Shown here in pieces: positions 46,450-57,890 of a stretch of DNA of 64,000 nt. The stretch lies in NCBI GenBank assembly GCA_036346375.1, contig CM070500.1, positions 81,262,437 to 81,326,436 on the forward strand, given 5' to 3'. A model generated the notes under the pieces. The model saw nothing but the letters and a program-made list of their open reading frames with translations, did not search any database and was not told where the DNA came from. Positions within the stretch are counted from its first letter, which is position 1; the number at the start of each line of letters is the position of its first letter. The position numbers and the translations under genes were made by a program. The DNA is from Guadua angustifolia. Its lineage: Eukaryota > Streptophyta > Magnoliopsida > Poales > Poaceae.

Positions 46450-48030
46450 ACCATAACCAACATAAAATACACCTTGAATGTGGGACACTCATTTAAGAAA
46501 TTGCTACGTTAATTTTAAAAATTATCGATTTTTTGCAAGTTTTCATGATAAAATTGTTTAAAAATTGCCATCATTTCTCCCTATTTTGTCATATTCATTT
46601 TTTTTACAAATTACCACCCTAAGTTCAAAAGTTACCAATGTTTATGAGACTGCATGATAAAAAAGATTCAAAATTATAATCACTTCCACCCTAAGTTATG
46701 GTATGGATTTTTAACAAATTTACCACTCTAAGTTCAGAAGTTACGATCACTTTGTGAGTTTGTTTAATAATAAAGTTCAAAATAAACCGTTAGTCGCACT
46801 ATAAGTTATCACATGCACTTTTTAATGATCACCTATTGAAATTCATAATTTACCATCATTATGTGTAAATAAAGTTCACATTTACTGTTAGTTGCATCCT
46901 AAGTTCCATGCTTCCATAAATTTACCACCTTAAGTTATTAGCGTCATTTTGTGATTTGGGGTAAGAAAATTCAAAATTTACCATTTAGTACACCCTAAGT
47001 TATCACACGTACTTTTCATAAAATTACCACCTTAAATTATGAATTTACCATCATTTTGTTGCACCCTAATAAGTTACCATCTGGGGACTCACGAGTCCGT
47101 ACCACTGACCGTTCTCGCGAAGTCTTTGCAACATCTATTTATGAAGTTACTATCAGTTACACTAAGTTATATTATAGGGTTTGTTTGGAAGAACTCCACT
47201 CTAAAAAAAAAAAAAATCAGCTCCACCATAAAATAGCTCCACTATAGAGTTGAAGTAGGGAAGGGAGGTGTTTGGCTTGCAAATTAGATCCAGCTTCAAG
47301 AATAGATGGTTTTGATGTAGATACCCATTTATGCCCTTAAATGTTGAACCAGTGGCAAAGGTGGGTAATTACCTAGAAACTTCCTCATGTGTGTAACCAG
47401 TGGCAAATGTGGGTAATTACCTAGGAACTTCACGAGTGGGTACGAAACGGTGTTTCTTGGAGTACCCCTTAAGGAGCTCCACAAAAACCATGAAGCAGCC
47501 CCCTAGATTCGCATTTTTTCTGGAGCCGGAGTTCTGTGGAGCTGGAGTGTTTGGCTACGCGAATTTGAAGTTGAACTGAAAATTGAGGAGCAGAGCTCTC
47601 CCAAACACCCCTATAATATGCGCTTTTAATAGATTACCACTCGAAGTTCAGAATTTACCACTATTTAGTTAGTTTGTGTAAATAAAGTTCAAATTTACCA
47701 TTAGTTGCACCCTAAGTTATCATATGCACTTTTCATAAATTACCACCTAATTTACGAATTTATCACTGATTTTGTGATTTGGTCTACACAGTTCAAAATT
47801 TACCATTAGTTGCACCCTAGGTTACCATCTGCACTTTTCCTAAATTACCACCTAATTAATTAGTATAGCATTGTATTTGAGATTTGGTCTACACTGTTCA
47901 AAACTTACCATTAGTTGCACCCTAGTTATCATCTAGACTTTTCTTTCAAAAAGGAACACTTAAGTTAAAATGTTACCACCATTTGCACCCAAAAATTATC
48001 ATTTGTACATTTTCCAATTTTATCGACATT
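46450..48030. repeat. Diverged tandem array of about 100-bp units
   Basis: GTTGCACCCTAAGTTATCA followed by GCACTTTTCATAAATTACCACC and then a TTCAAAATTTACCATTA segment recurs about every 100 bp (for example near 46796, 46984, 47060, 47708, 47809, 47917). The copies are 70-90% alike by eye. A MITE interrupts the array at 47174-47613. No ORF. Confidence 0.75.
47174..47613. mobile_element. MITE inside the 100-bp array
   Basis: The ends are TATAGGGTTTGTTTGG and CCAAACACCCCTATA, an inverted pair. The interior is rich in AGCTCCAC and GGAGCT motifs, typical of the TGTTTGG class of grass MITEs. The target duplication cannot be resolved because the flanks are TA-rich. Two 35-bp copies of CCAGTGGCAAA-GTGGGTAATTACC lie inside (47350-47430). 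Confidence 0.65.
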
Positions 48031-48540
48031 TCATCGGTTTGCGTACCTAGAACTACTCCATCGTAGGGAAACCACCAATGTGACTCATGTGACGGCAACG
48101 AAGCTAGGTCTCGATCGGTAGTCGGTATGACTAAAGCGCCCTAGGCACGCTACATAGAATTTTCTTTTTTAAAAAAAACGATATCGAATTTGACTTGGTA
48201 GGTCTGAGAAGGCAAAGCGGATTCCCGGATCAGTAACCCATCTCCATCGTTGTCCGGGCGGCTGTATCCTTGCTTGGCCTCGCCGCCGGCAGTGCGCCGC
48301 CTGGGGCAATATTTCACGTAGGAAATAAAATCTTCGGCATAACCTTGGTAGGATCTCACAACTTTTCTTTTCATTTCTTTCTTTTTTTTTCCGTGCCCAG
48401 GCTAGATCCAAGATTTCTTTCTCCCTTTTGCCAATGATGCATCTGTGTTGTGCCCCTATGAGTCTATGACTATGATCAAGGTTATTTTGCTCCTTCCTGT
48501 AAAGTAAGCATGCATGCCTGCATTTTAAATTAGGGAGAAA

Positions 48541-48845
48541 CTAGCGTTCGGATATCCGATTTCTGTTCATCTCATCGGACGTCTCTTGCATCATTTTTTT
48601 TCTACGTTTGCAATATTTTCTGTCAACGTGTGAAACAGTTTTTTTGAACGCTTGCAACATCCGTTTGCTGTAGCGAATTTTATTGTTTGTCGAAGGAAAA
48701 TGTTACACGCGTTGTAACAAAATGTTGCACGTGAAGAAAAAAAATATTGTTTGTCGAAGGAAAATGTTACACGCGTTGTAACAAAATGTTGCATGTGAAG
48801 AAAAAAAATATTAAAGTGTGTTCAAAAATTTCGGACGTCCGAGTA
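48541..48845. mobile_element. Possible short TIR element with a 65-bp tandem duplication
   Basis: Ends of the form CGTTCGGATATCCGA and TCGGACGTCCGAGT face each other. Inside, a 65-bp unit (ATTGTTTGTCGAAGGAAAATG...) is duplicated at about 48681 and 48746. No target duplication was identified. Nothing else of note lies between 48030 and 49340. Confidence 0.4.
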
Positions 48846-49344
48846 TAAGTTATTCCGTTTAAATTATTGTATCTGGATGAGCATTTGTTAGATGGCACAT
48901 GTTTGCGTGATTGTGATATCGATTTTAGACTATGCATTACTGAAAAACAGAGTTGCGCACCTAGGTAGAATTCTCGTCTTATCTTAATAAAAACTAAATA
49001 TACGGTAGTACTTTACATGAAAGCAGTGACAGAATTCCAAATATGTCGGTAGGAGTGCACACTCATACATATAGTTCTAGTCTTGTATCATAGTCTTATA
49101 ACATCATGATCCAACACGTAAGTTCAACATTTTCTAAAAATACGGTACAAATAATTCAAATAGGATATTGTATGAATAGAAGAACTGATCCTCCTATAAG
49201 GTTTTGCACATGAATGGTTCAAATTTACCAGCTAAACAACTGATTCTCACATATTTTTCTGATTTGCCGGTCCATATCCGGTATACCTACTAGTTCTGCC
49301 CATGCTAGAAAGCTCTTTTAGCTATACTACTTTACTGGACTAAA

Positions 49345-49885
49345 TATGTTATATATAAAAGCCCCAAGGAATGCAGGATGGGGAGGGCGTCCACGTGTCG
49401 CGACCCCGGCGAGGCCCTCCGGCAATCCAGAAATCGCGTTTAGATCCTTTCGGAAAAATCAAAAAACGTATTTAGGTCCTTTCGGCCGTTTTTTAAGTAA
49501 AATAGACCCGAGAAATATTGAAATTACGTTTAGATCCCTACACGCGGTTTATAGCTGAATTGGAAATCGCGTGTAGGTCCTTTCGTCGATTTTTTTGTAG
49601 ACTAGACCCGAAAAAATTCGAAATAACGTTTAAGTCCCTCCACTCAGTTTTCTAGAAAAACGGTTTTTTTAAAAAAACACAGATTCGTCGAGAGTTTATA
49701 GCTGAATTGGAAATCGCGTTTAGGTCCTTTCGTCGATTTTTTTATTTAAAAAAATTGAAATCGTAAATAGATCTTTCCGCCGGTTATTTTGAAAAAAGAG
49801 ACCCGTGATTCCGCAAATTCGATTTGCAAAAAACTCGTGCCAGATTTTTTCCTCGCGGCGCGGCATCACGCGCAACTCAACCTAG
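49345..49885 (+). mobile_element. Small Helitron 4
   Basis: It ends GCGCG-GCATCA-CGCGC, then AACTCAAC, CTAG and T (49882-49886). The start TATATATAAAAGCCCC resembles the TATAAAG start of Helitron 1. The body has alternating TTTAGGTCCTTTCG and CCCGAGAAATATTGAAAT repeats shared with the other copies. Confidence 0.6.
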
Positions 49886-50018
49886 TAGAACTTAGTACCC
49901 CAGGTATCCCAGCATGAGGGCAGAGGAGCAGGGCCTAGAAATTCAAAGCAACGTTGAGACCAGAGTCACCACACCATGTAGCCAGCACATGCAAGTATGC
50001 AACTTGTCTAGGAAACTA

Positions 50019-50349
50019 CTCCATCTCCATATATTTATCAGGATATAAACATTAGTAGAAAGATACAACACCAATCAGAACCCCTCGAATAAGTAAGATA
50101 ATATTCCAGCTGTACTCACGTATTTTGATATTTTAAACTTGTAAACTTTGACTAACAATTAGTCTAACAATACACAAATAAATTATATGGCATAAAAGTG
50201 ATACCGTAGATTCGTATTTAAAAGCATTTTTCTATAGTTATGATTTTGTAGCTATGAACAAAATATTATAAAAGAAATTAATGGTTAAAGTTCAACATTA
50301 AAAATCATAAGTCAAACCGTGCTTTATAAAAATAAACGGATCAAGGGAG
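50019..50349. mobile_element. Stowaway-type MITE
   Basis: It begins CTCCATCTCC after TA (50017-50018) and ends AAGGGAG before TA (50350-50351). This matches the CTCCCTCC...GGAGGGAG ends and TA duplication of Stowaway/Mariner elements. 331 bp, AT-rich, no ORF. Confidence 0.75.
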
Positions 50350-51308
50350 TACAACAATATACAGCAAATGGAAGGTAGAAGGGACACATCACGCGAGCCG
50401 ATCATAAGTCCACACTGCTGGAATACCTAAAAGGCAGTAAGAGATCAACAATATCGTGATCATCGTTGTTTTTTTCTTAAAAAAATGTCCAAGAGCTTTG
50501 ATATTCACCATAAAAAGAGATTAATCGTCGAGCTACAGACGTATACACACATCACACACATGCACACTCCAGATTTTAACAGCTCAGCTCAAGAGACACC
50601 AGAAACGGTAGACTGCAGTGCTCCAGTGGAATGCACTTCACAGTATCACAAAAAACACACATCTTCTCCAGAAATCCATGGCAGAAGTTATAAGACAAGC
50701 CCTACAATATTTCATCCTTGAATTCACCCTAAAGAAACATAACACGCAATGAGGACAGGTAGTGATCCAAGAGAAGAAATTACTCTCAGACTTGAGCAGC
50801 CGTTGCTGTTCAGCTTGGAAGCAAAGCCAAACTGGGACAATTTGTTACATTCAGACAAGCGACGGAAGGGAAGGAATAGCACAGAGTTTCATGCAGGATG
50901 TTAAGTCCAGCTCAGTGAGTTGTGGCAGGCTGGGGAGTTCAACTAGATTTCTACATACAGATATCTCGACTGTCAAGTGAGGGTGGAGCAGAAAGCGTGA
51001 TGAGGCTACTGCAGTACGAGATTTCCATCGTGGAAAGCGTGGGAAGAGTGGGGATTGTCACCAGTGATCCCTTATCTCAACTGGCATATGGCCCTCAAAC
51101 CCAAGAAACTCATTTATCCCCTGCGACAAAACATGCAGGATCGTGTGTAAGGTCATGAATGCTGAACACGCATTCCTCTTTACCGAACTCGTACTGTTCT
51201 TTTTGTATCTGTGGGCGCTGCAACAATTCACACAGGTACGATCTTCCGACATCTTCTTCTCTGCTTTGTTGTTCATCGTGATTCAGAAGCTCTAATGATT
51301 CCTACAGA

Positions 51309-52010
51309 CACTGGCGGAGCAAAGTTTCAAAGAGGGCCGGGTACTTAATAAGAGACATTCAAAATCAACTACTATTATTATTGATATATTGTAAAATAGT
51401 TAAAATTTAAATTGTATGTAACTATGAAAGGAGAAAAACGTATCATTTATTACTTCAAAAGAGTTGACAGTTGATATTTACGAGTTTTTATATTCTGAAA
51501 ACATTGTAAGATATCTTCCATGTCTATCTTTGCAAACACGTCTCGCTCAATGTAGCATACCATAAGATTATTCAACCAGTCATCACTTATCTTATTGCGT
51601 AAATCTGTCTTAATAATCTTTATTGCCGAGAAAGCCCTTTCAACTGTAGCTGTCCTCACAGGTAAAATTAGTGCCAATTCAATCAGTCTATAGACCAATG
51701 GATAAACCAGGTGTTTCTTTACTTGAACCATCTTTATAGCGAAGCTAGCAAGATCATCAATACTTTGAAATTCATCTCTTGATTCTTTCTCATGTCATCA
51801 ACAAATAAGTGAAGTTGTTCTTCCAAAACAACACGGTCATATGCCGAAAAATCATCAGAATATATTTCTGAAAGTTGTATAAGTTTGCTATGATCAAAGT
51901 TTGCAAATAAATCTCTCAGATTTAGACAAACAATGCATCTCAAAAGTCTTTTGTTGGGCTGACGGGGTGAGCTCTAGCCCCACCCAGCTCCACTAATAGC
52001 TCTGCCTATG
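51309..52010 (-). mobile_element. Decayed hAT element with transposase C-terminus, inserted in the NLR
   Basis: The ends CACTGGCGGAGC and GCTCTGCCTATG are inverted copies. The flanks CCTACAGA and CCCACAGA form an 8-bp duplication with one mismatch. Minus-strand frames (51450-51731 and 51734-51943) encode the hAT C-terminal dimerisation region, including TATVERAFSAIKIIKTDLRN, followed by KISDDWLNNLMVCYIERDVF. The catalytic part and DNA-binding domain are deleted, so it cannot move by itself. Confidence 0.85.
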
Positions 52011-52022
52011 CCCACAGATGAA

Positions 52023-52443
52023 AGGCCTGTTTGGGGGCTGTCAATTTGGTGGTGTCGCTTTTGGTTTGTTTGGGTTGTAAAGCAACAGAATGGCGGCTGT
52101 GGTTTTTCTTGTTATGTTGTTTGGCAAACTGGCTGTAATAGATGTAGCTTTTGGAGGCCAACTAAGCGGGGAGGTAACAACATAGCGAAAGTACAGCGAC
52201 ATCCCAGTGGGGAGGTGACGTGGAGACGGCGAGGTGGGGTGGCGAAGGTCGAGAAGGCAGAGCGACCGAGGTGAGAGGTGGTCAAGCGAAGCCATAGCTG
52301 AAAAGTCCTCCTCAGCAGCTGCAGCTTTTGGGGGTGCTTCTGCTATGGCTTAGCTTCCCAGCTGTTTTGCAGCCATGCTGTTTGGGGAAGCTTTTGGCCT
52401 AAAACTGAAGTAAAGCTGAAGCACAACTCCTCTAAACAGGCCC
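52023..52443. mobile_element. MITE with GGCCTGTTT ends, inserted next to the hAT
   Basis: AGGCCTGTTTGGGGG at the left and CTAAACAGGCCC at the right form inverted ends, flanked by GAA on both sides (52020-52022 and 52444-52446). Repeated AGCTTTTGG and GCAGCTGCAG motifs lie inside. A 3-bp duplication suggests the Harbinger/Tourist group, though its usual target is TAA/TTA. The overlapping ORFs at 52008-52295 are not genes. Confidence 0.65.
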
Positions 52444-52848
52444 GAATAACATCATCATAGAAGATGGTCTAAGCTTTCGGGATAAGCGAAGGAGTAAGAA
52501 AACACCTCTTCAAATGAATTGGCGTGTGCTCATAGCTTAGCCCCAGAGCTAGTAAAACCTCATCTTTTGCTGTCTCCATGTCCCACAGCTCGCTTTCGGA
52601 TATGTCTCTGCACCTCTCTTCCCTAGCTTCATAGCGTAGCATACTTTCAAGCGGCTTGATTGCTGACTGTAAGCCTTTACGTACACCTGTCAATGATGTG
52701 GTTAAGGGTAATATAAATTTGTTACCTCTCTTATCTCAAATTTACTTTTACACAGAGTCTACTTTATACTACTATAAATATATCCTTATAGTCTATAAAA
52801 AAAATAAGAACTTCATTGTAAATATCTCATATAGCGATCATTTTCATG

Positions 52849-53229
52849 GGGGGCATATCCAGTGCAATCAGCAGTTTGGTGCAATCACCGTGCAATCCAA
52901 CTAAGAAAAGTTTCAAAAAATTCTGAAAAAAATCATGGATGTACATCTCATCTTACCCCATCTACATATAAAATTTCATGATCAAATTCGTTCTATGTTA
53001 AGAGTAATAAAAAAGATAAATTTCTGACAAACTTGAATAGTTCAAATGCACCTCAAATTTGTCTTTTTTGTAACTTCTAGCATAGGACGAATTTGATCAT
53101 GAAATTTTATATGTAGATGGGGTAAGATGAGATGTACATCCATGATTTTTTTCAGAATTTTTTGAAACTTTTCTTAGTTCGATTGTACGGTGATTGCACC
53201 AAACTGCTGATTGCACTAGATATGCCCCT
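52849..53229. mobile_element. Foldback (Mutator-type) MITE, copy 2, perfect 9-bp duplication
   Basis: The arms of about 160 bp are nearly perfect inverted repeats, starting GGGGGCATATCCAGTGCAATC and mirrored at the right end. ATTTTCATG flanks both sides exactly (52840-52848 and 53230-53238). The centre of about 60 bp is unique. It would form a long hairpin RNA if transcribed. Confidence 0.92.
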
Positions 53230-53397
53230 ATTTTCATGAGTCCGTGGTTTTTTATTTTCAAGGGTTTTCATGTAAAAATTGCTTCCTATTTTTTTGATTC
53301 TATATTTATTTCACAGGTTTTGTAATAAGCAGTATCAAGGCTTAGGTGTAAGATCTAAATTGCTGCCTTCGGGAGAAAAAGACTTGAAATAAAAGAG

Positions 53398-53787
53398 GGA
53401 AAAATATCCTGTGCAATCACCCCTCCCGGTGAAACCACCGTGCAACTGAACTAAAAAAAGTTTCAAAAAATTCTGAAAAAAATCATGGATGTACATCTCA
53501 ACTTACCCCACCTACATATAAAATTTCATGATCAAATTCATCTTATACTAGCAGTTACAAAAAAGACAAATTTCGCATGAACAGTGATTTTTACTGTTCA
53601 TCACTATTCATTTTGCTGCTTGTTTTTTTGTAACCGCTAGTATAGGATGAATTTGATCATGAAATTTTATATGTAGGTGGGGTAAGTTGAGATGTACATC
53701 CATGATTTTTTTCAGAATTTTTTGAAACTTTTTTTAGTTCAGTTGCACGATGATTTCACGGAGGAGGGTTGCACCGGATATGTTGCC
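53398..53787. mobile_element. Foldback (Mutator-type) MITE, copy 3
   Basis: It has the same arms as copy 2 (AAAAAGTTTCAAAAAATTCTG, GGATGTACATCTCAACTTACC, ATATAAAATTTCATGATCAAATTC), with ends GGAAAAATATCC and GGATATGTTGCC. The flanks ATAAAAGAG (53389-53397) and GTAAAAGAG (53788-53796) are a 9-bp duplication with one mismatch. The loop includes an AACAGTGATTTTTACTGTTC palindrome. Confidence 0.88.
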
Positions 53788-54300
53788 GTAAAAGAGAAGC
53801 CCGAACATAACGTTGTTGTAGGAGAAAAGTCCCAGGCGCGGCAGTTGCTCAGGTTCTCCAGGTGGCAGCATGCAAGAGACGTGTCGCTGAGAAGCTCCAG
53901 TCGGCAGCTGTGCAGCGGCAGGGAAGGACATCCCGTGTGCGACTGCAGGACAGCACGACGCAGCTGGCAAGCCAACTGCAGGAGGCAGCTGCAGCGCAGA
54001 GAAAAAGGAGGCAAGCTTTTGCTAGCCGTAGCAGATTTGTCCCTCCTGGTAACGTGACCGAAAAAACCAATAGCAAGAGAAGTTCTCCATGAAAGCAAGT
54101 GACATCTAAAGGTAGACTTGGACCGGTTCGGTACAAATTTGTTGTGCTTTAATCTGAATCATGTCAGGTCGTGGTGGCCTGTAGTGCCTACTGTGCTGGA
54201 TCTTACTGATCTGGTCCATTTACACTATTGCAACGAGAGGAAAGGGTCCGGAAATGCACGATGTAGATAGAGGCAATTGACACAATTATTGAGGGAAAAA
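53788..54300. other. Unassigned segment with a short Gln/Ala/Arg-rich ORF
   Basis: The frame 53862-54092 (76 codons) gives RVAEKLQSAAVQRQGR and TTQLASQLQEAAAAQRKR, which would form an amphipathic coil. Two other frames are open as well. No family is recognised and no splice context is evident. It may be an exon fragment of a host gene or chance. Confidence 0.2.
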
Positions 54301-54389
54301 AGTAAATTTTATTCAATCTTGAACGTGTATAAAGTGACATTGCAGTGCTTGCATGCATACACGATGCTCTTTGTATGACCTATATGTTG

Positions 54390-55560
54390 CAAAAAGCTGC
54401 TCTCTCTCAGCTCTCTCTCCCTCTCACGCCCGTCTCTCTCAGCTTTCTTTTGCCCATTGCTTCCTTTCTCAGTTCTCCCTCTCTCTTCCATCTCTCTCAA
54501 TCCCTCCCGCCTATCTCTCTCATTCTCTCTCGCCCATTGCCCCCTCTCTCAGCTCTCAATCGCCCATCTCTCTCTTTCTCTCTCTCAATCTCTCTCAGCA
54601 ATGAGCGAGCGAAGCAGTGGAGTGGAGAGAGCAAGGAACGCCATCGCCCGAGGAGAGAAAGAGAGCAAGAGAGAAGAGTGAGTGAGAAGAGCAAAGAGAG
54701 CTAGACCCAGTGCCAACCAAGGAGAGGGAGAGATAAGGACTGAGAGAGTGGGACTGAGCCAGAGAGAGTGACATAGAGAGTCAGAAGGGATGAGCAATGG
54801 TTGGAGATGAGTAGGGTGGGTAGCTTTGTGAGATCCCATTTTCTTACATTTACCGTTGTCCCCCATACTTCACTCTTTCAACACTTGTCTACTTTCAAAA
54901 TAGTCCGGCAGGTCCCTGTCCCTATCTCCAAGTGTGTGACATAGAGAGTCATAAGGGCAGCAACCCAAGGGAGATGATACTTCTGTTTTCTCTTCTTTTT
55001 CTTTCCCTCTTTTCCTTTTTTTCACCTGTTTTCCCCTTTTCCCCCACATTTTTCTTCCCTTTTTCCCTCTTTTTTTCTTTCTCCTTCTTTTTCCTCTTCC
55101 CCCATTTTTTTCCCATTTCCCCCAACCGACACCCTTTACCTCATTTTTTCCCATTTTCCTCTTTTCCCTCCTCTCTCCCCCCTCCCTTTTTCCCCTCCCT
55201 CTCGCGTTTTCCTTGTTTTTCCCTTCATCTCGATTCTCGTGCACACACCTACCTCCTCGACCTCTTCGGCGACTCCATTGCCTCCCTCCTTTTACTCCTA
55301 AGCCAGCCAACCGCCCACCTCCCTCCGCCCGCCTCCCTTCTCCCATCTCCAGCGACCCCACTGCCTCCCTCTTTTTCCCCCAAGCCGACCGACCGTCCAC
55401 CTCCCTCCTCCCCTCTCTAGTGACCCTATCGCCTCCCTCCTTTTCCTCCTGAGTCGACCGACCTCTCACCTCCCTCCACCCCTCCGCAACCCTGCCCGCC
55501 TTCCCTCCCCCTCCTCCCTCCCCGCACGGCCGCCGGGCACACGGACCCCCTCCTCCCTCC
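54390..55560. repeat. Pyrimidine-rich low-complexity region
   Basis: CTCTCT-rich sequence (54400-54600) and TTTTCCC-rich sequence (54970-55250) grade into CCTCCCTCC-rich sequence (to 55560). Around 54600-54780 the strand bias flips to GAGAGA. The long ORFs called here reflect composition, not protein coding. Confidence 0.8.
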
Positions 55561-55599
55561 ACCACGGGTGAGGCGCGTGAGGCAACACCTGGCTACATG

Positions 55600-56200
55600 G
55601 CACTGCTCAGCTAGGTGGCACCGTGGCGCTGGCGCCCGAGCCGGCCCGATAGCCACGGCGAGAGAGGTAGGTTGTGGCGCGTGTAGAGGCGTGAGAGGCG
55701 GCGCGTGAGGCAGCCCGGCAGCCACGACACGCGAGACAGCGTTGAGACACACGAGGCTATCTACGAGGCGATGCACAAGACCAAGTGGACGTGGTGACTT
55801 GGGGGCTCGGCGTGTCCCCCCGACAGCTTGGCACTTCGGCAGTGCGGCGCAACACCTCGATGGCTCCCTAGGTAACCCCTATCCTCTCTCTCCCACATCC
55901 CTTGTGTGGTCAGCTGGTGTGCCCTACCGCGGGCCTGTGGCAGTGCGGCAGTGCTGGCTGTGCCCTGCATGTCATGGCTATGCTGGGCGTGCCCCGTGCC
56001 CCGTGTGTCGCAGCCGTGCCGGGCCATGCCGCCCACCGTGCTCGGTTTCTCAGCCCAGCACAGTCCGAATAACAGTGATGGGCTGGGCTGGCACAACCAA
56101 CTTCATGCTGGGCTGTGCTTTGGGTCGGGTCACGCTGTCGTGCCTCGGGCCGGCCCACAAAGGCACGGCCCGAGTGCCTACCTCTAGTGACATCAAGCAA
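55600..56200. repeat. GC-rich repeat, possibly hAT-derived
   Basis: GGCCCG, GGCACGGCC and GTGCCGGGCC motifs in both orientations, ending near GGCACGGCCCGAGTGCCTACCTCTA, recall subterminal parts of grass hAT elements. No paired end or duplication was found. The 190-codon ORF at 55742-56314 lies across it and has no domain. Confidence 0.35.
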
Positions 56201-57391
56201 GAAGATGGAGGAGAGAGAAACAAAGAAAAGGAAAAGAAAGAAAGAAAGGATTATAATAGTATATTCAAAAGTCACGTGTCAGCGAATCTAACTCGTTTTA
56301 ACTCTACTTCCTAACTCGACTCCATACTGAGCGTTGACCTACGCTCTATTCGATGACTGTTCCAGTGCCAAAAGTTTGCCAATATCGTTGCCCATATCAT
56401 CCAATGCCATGCTTAGGCGTCATTCTACACCATCTCTGTCCACAATCTTCAGCTACAGTTGATCATCGTATTGCTTCTGTTATAGATGGATTTCATTGCA
56501 ATTCAGGCTATTGTGTCTATTATTGGTGGTATACATACGAGATTAATCATTGAAGATTTCTTCGATGATCCACCGTCTACTACAGGTAATTGCGGTAAGA
56601 TCCAAGATCCACATATATAGAGTCTAAGGTAGAGTTGCAAGTGTTTCAACACAATAAGTTAATTTGAGCTATGCTTGATTGAGGAGACTTCGAAAAAAAA
56701 TAATGTCAGTTGAGGAGATAATTAAATTTCAAATTCAATCACCGTTGGGATATGTTGCAATTTTAGATCACTTGCGTGACCATCATGGAGGTTTTGGTAA
56801 CATTAATTCTCAATTATTTGATCACACCTTGATGGTAGCTAGTATTATACTATCTGGAGTTTTACTATTTAAAGTGAGGTTTTGCTTCAATATCAGTTTG
56901 AAATAAAGTGTAAGGAGTTTGCTTCTACATGATACTACAACATTGTCAAGTTGTCATAGTCCGATACCAAGGGTCTACTGCAATTTATACTCCATTGACG
57001 GCATGGGAATTCCTTTTATATTGACAATTTTGTAGGAGCAGTTTCAAATATATCATGGAATTTAATTATCTTTGAAGTTGGCAATTTGACACTTGTGATA
57101 GCTATGGGTACAAGTTGATGTTTTAATCAGCACTATTTGTCGAATTTTGTATTCCATATGGAGCATATGAAATATACATGATATGAGTTTTTTTATATCT
57201 ATCAAGCCCCACATATGATGTTTTGGCATTGTGAGTAGCATTTAGATAAGATTGTCTTAGTCTTTCTTAGTCAGATTAGTCTATTGCACTATTGAGGCAT
57301 AAGGTATTCATGATGATTTGTTTTGATGAGAGAGTTGCATCATATTTTGGCTACAAGAGGAACTCGTCTCAAGGTGGAGATGGTTGAGTTT
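56201..57391. other. Intergenic sequence without an identified gene
   Basis: A 75-codon frame at 56679-56906 (EEIIKFQIQSPLGYVAILDH, then LFDHTLMVASIILSGVLLFKV) reads like decayed protein with a hydrophobic helix. It lacks a recognised family and flanking exons. The rest is AT-rich. Confidence 0.3.
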
Positions 57392-57469
57392 GAGGGTGTC
57401 AGTGTACTTTGCACCGGGGTACCCTCTCCGCCGTAGAAGTGATAGGCCCAGAAAGTGGCGTGGCCCAGT

Positions 57470-57890
57470 TTAAAGCCCACGTGGTCCCCTAGCAAGCAGT
57501 TTGGCGATCACGCCCTACTCGCCGGGCGAGCAGCCTGCGTGGCGCCCTGGTGGGCAGCCTGGCGAGCACGCCTTGCCCGCCGGGCGAGAAGCCCACGTGG
57601 TACCCGGCGGTTTGGCAATCACGCCGCTTTCGCGAAGCGGCGCTGCGTGGCGCACTGGCGGCAACTGACGAAGCACGCATACGCACTGGGCAAGAAGCCC
57701 ACGTGGCCCCCTAACGAGTCGGCAATCACGCTTTCGCCACGGGCGGCGGCGCGTGGCGCCCTAGCGGCAGCTTGACGAGCTCGCCCTGCCCGTCGGGCAA
57801 GGAGTCCACGTGGCCCCTTGGCGAGCAGTCTGGCGATCACGCCCTGCTCGCCGGGCGGGTGGCCCGCGTGGCAGCCTGAAGAGCGGGCGG
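57470..57890. promoter_or_regulatory. Tandem array with repeated CACGTG (G-box) sites
   Basis: About 3.5 diverged units of 106-116 bp. Each begins CCCACGTGG or TCCACGTGG (cores at 57478, 57594, 57700 and 57807) and contains GGCGATCACGC and GCCGGGCGAG. In plants CACGTG is bound by bZIP and bHLH factors. The array lies about 450 bp upstream of the LTR TATA box, the expected enhancer position. Confidence 0.75.

Larger units (their letters stand above)
50830..52693 (-). pseudogene. NLR disease-resistance gene remnant split by two transposons
   Basis: The minus-strand frame 52469-52693 encodes an ARC-region segment: GLQSAIKPL in place of the usual GLPLAIK, RYEAREERCRDISESELWD, then LALGLSYEHTPIHLKRCFL. 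After removal of the inserts at 52023-52443 and 51309-52010, the reading continues through DDVI, GQESLELLNHDEQQSREEDVG, RSYLCELLQRPQIQ and FSIHDLTHDPACFVAGD, the winged-helix and MHD-like part of plant NLRs. Leucine-rich repeats follow near 50985-50830 (LVELPSLPQLTELDLTSCMK). Stops, a shift at IPKA and loss of everything before the ARC region make it non-functional. The P-loop end is absent. Intact relatives detect pathogen effectors in the cytosol. Confidence 0.85.

Noticed and set aside
48150..48411. 74- and 80-codon minus-strand ORFs
   Set aside because: Two overlapping frames without family motifs or splice context. Not enough to call a gene.
52008..52295. 88- and 84-codon ORFs
   Set aside because: They lie inside the GGCCTGTTT-ended MITE.
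54345..54704. Ser/Leu/Pro-rich ORFs (119, 83 and 74 codons)
   Set aside because: They are translations of CTCTCT repeats.
54870..55565. 231-codon minus-strand ORF, Gly/Lys/Arg-rich
   Set aside because: It covers a CCTCCC/TTTTCCC low-complexity tract. Several frames on both strands are open, and there is no domain.
55742..56314. 190-codon ORF with many Cys
   Set aside because: It lies in GC-rich repeat with GGCACGGCC motifs. There is no domain and overlapping frames are open on both strands.
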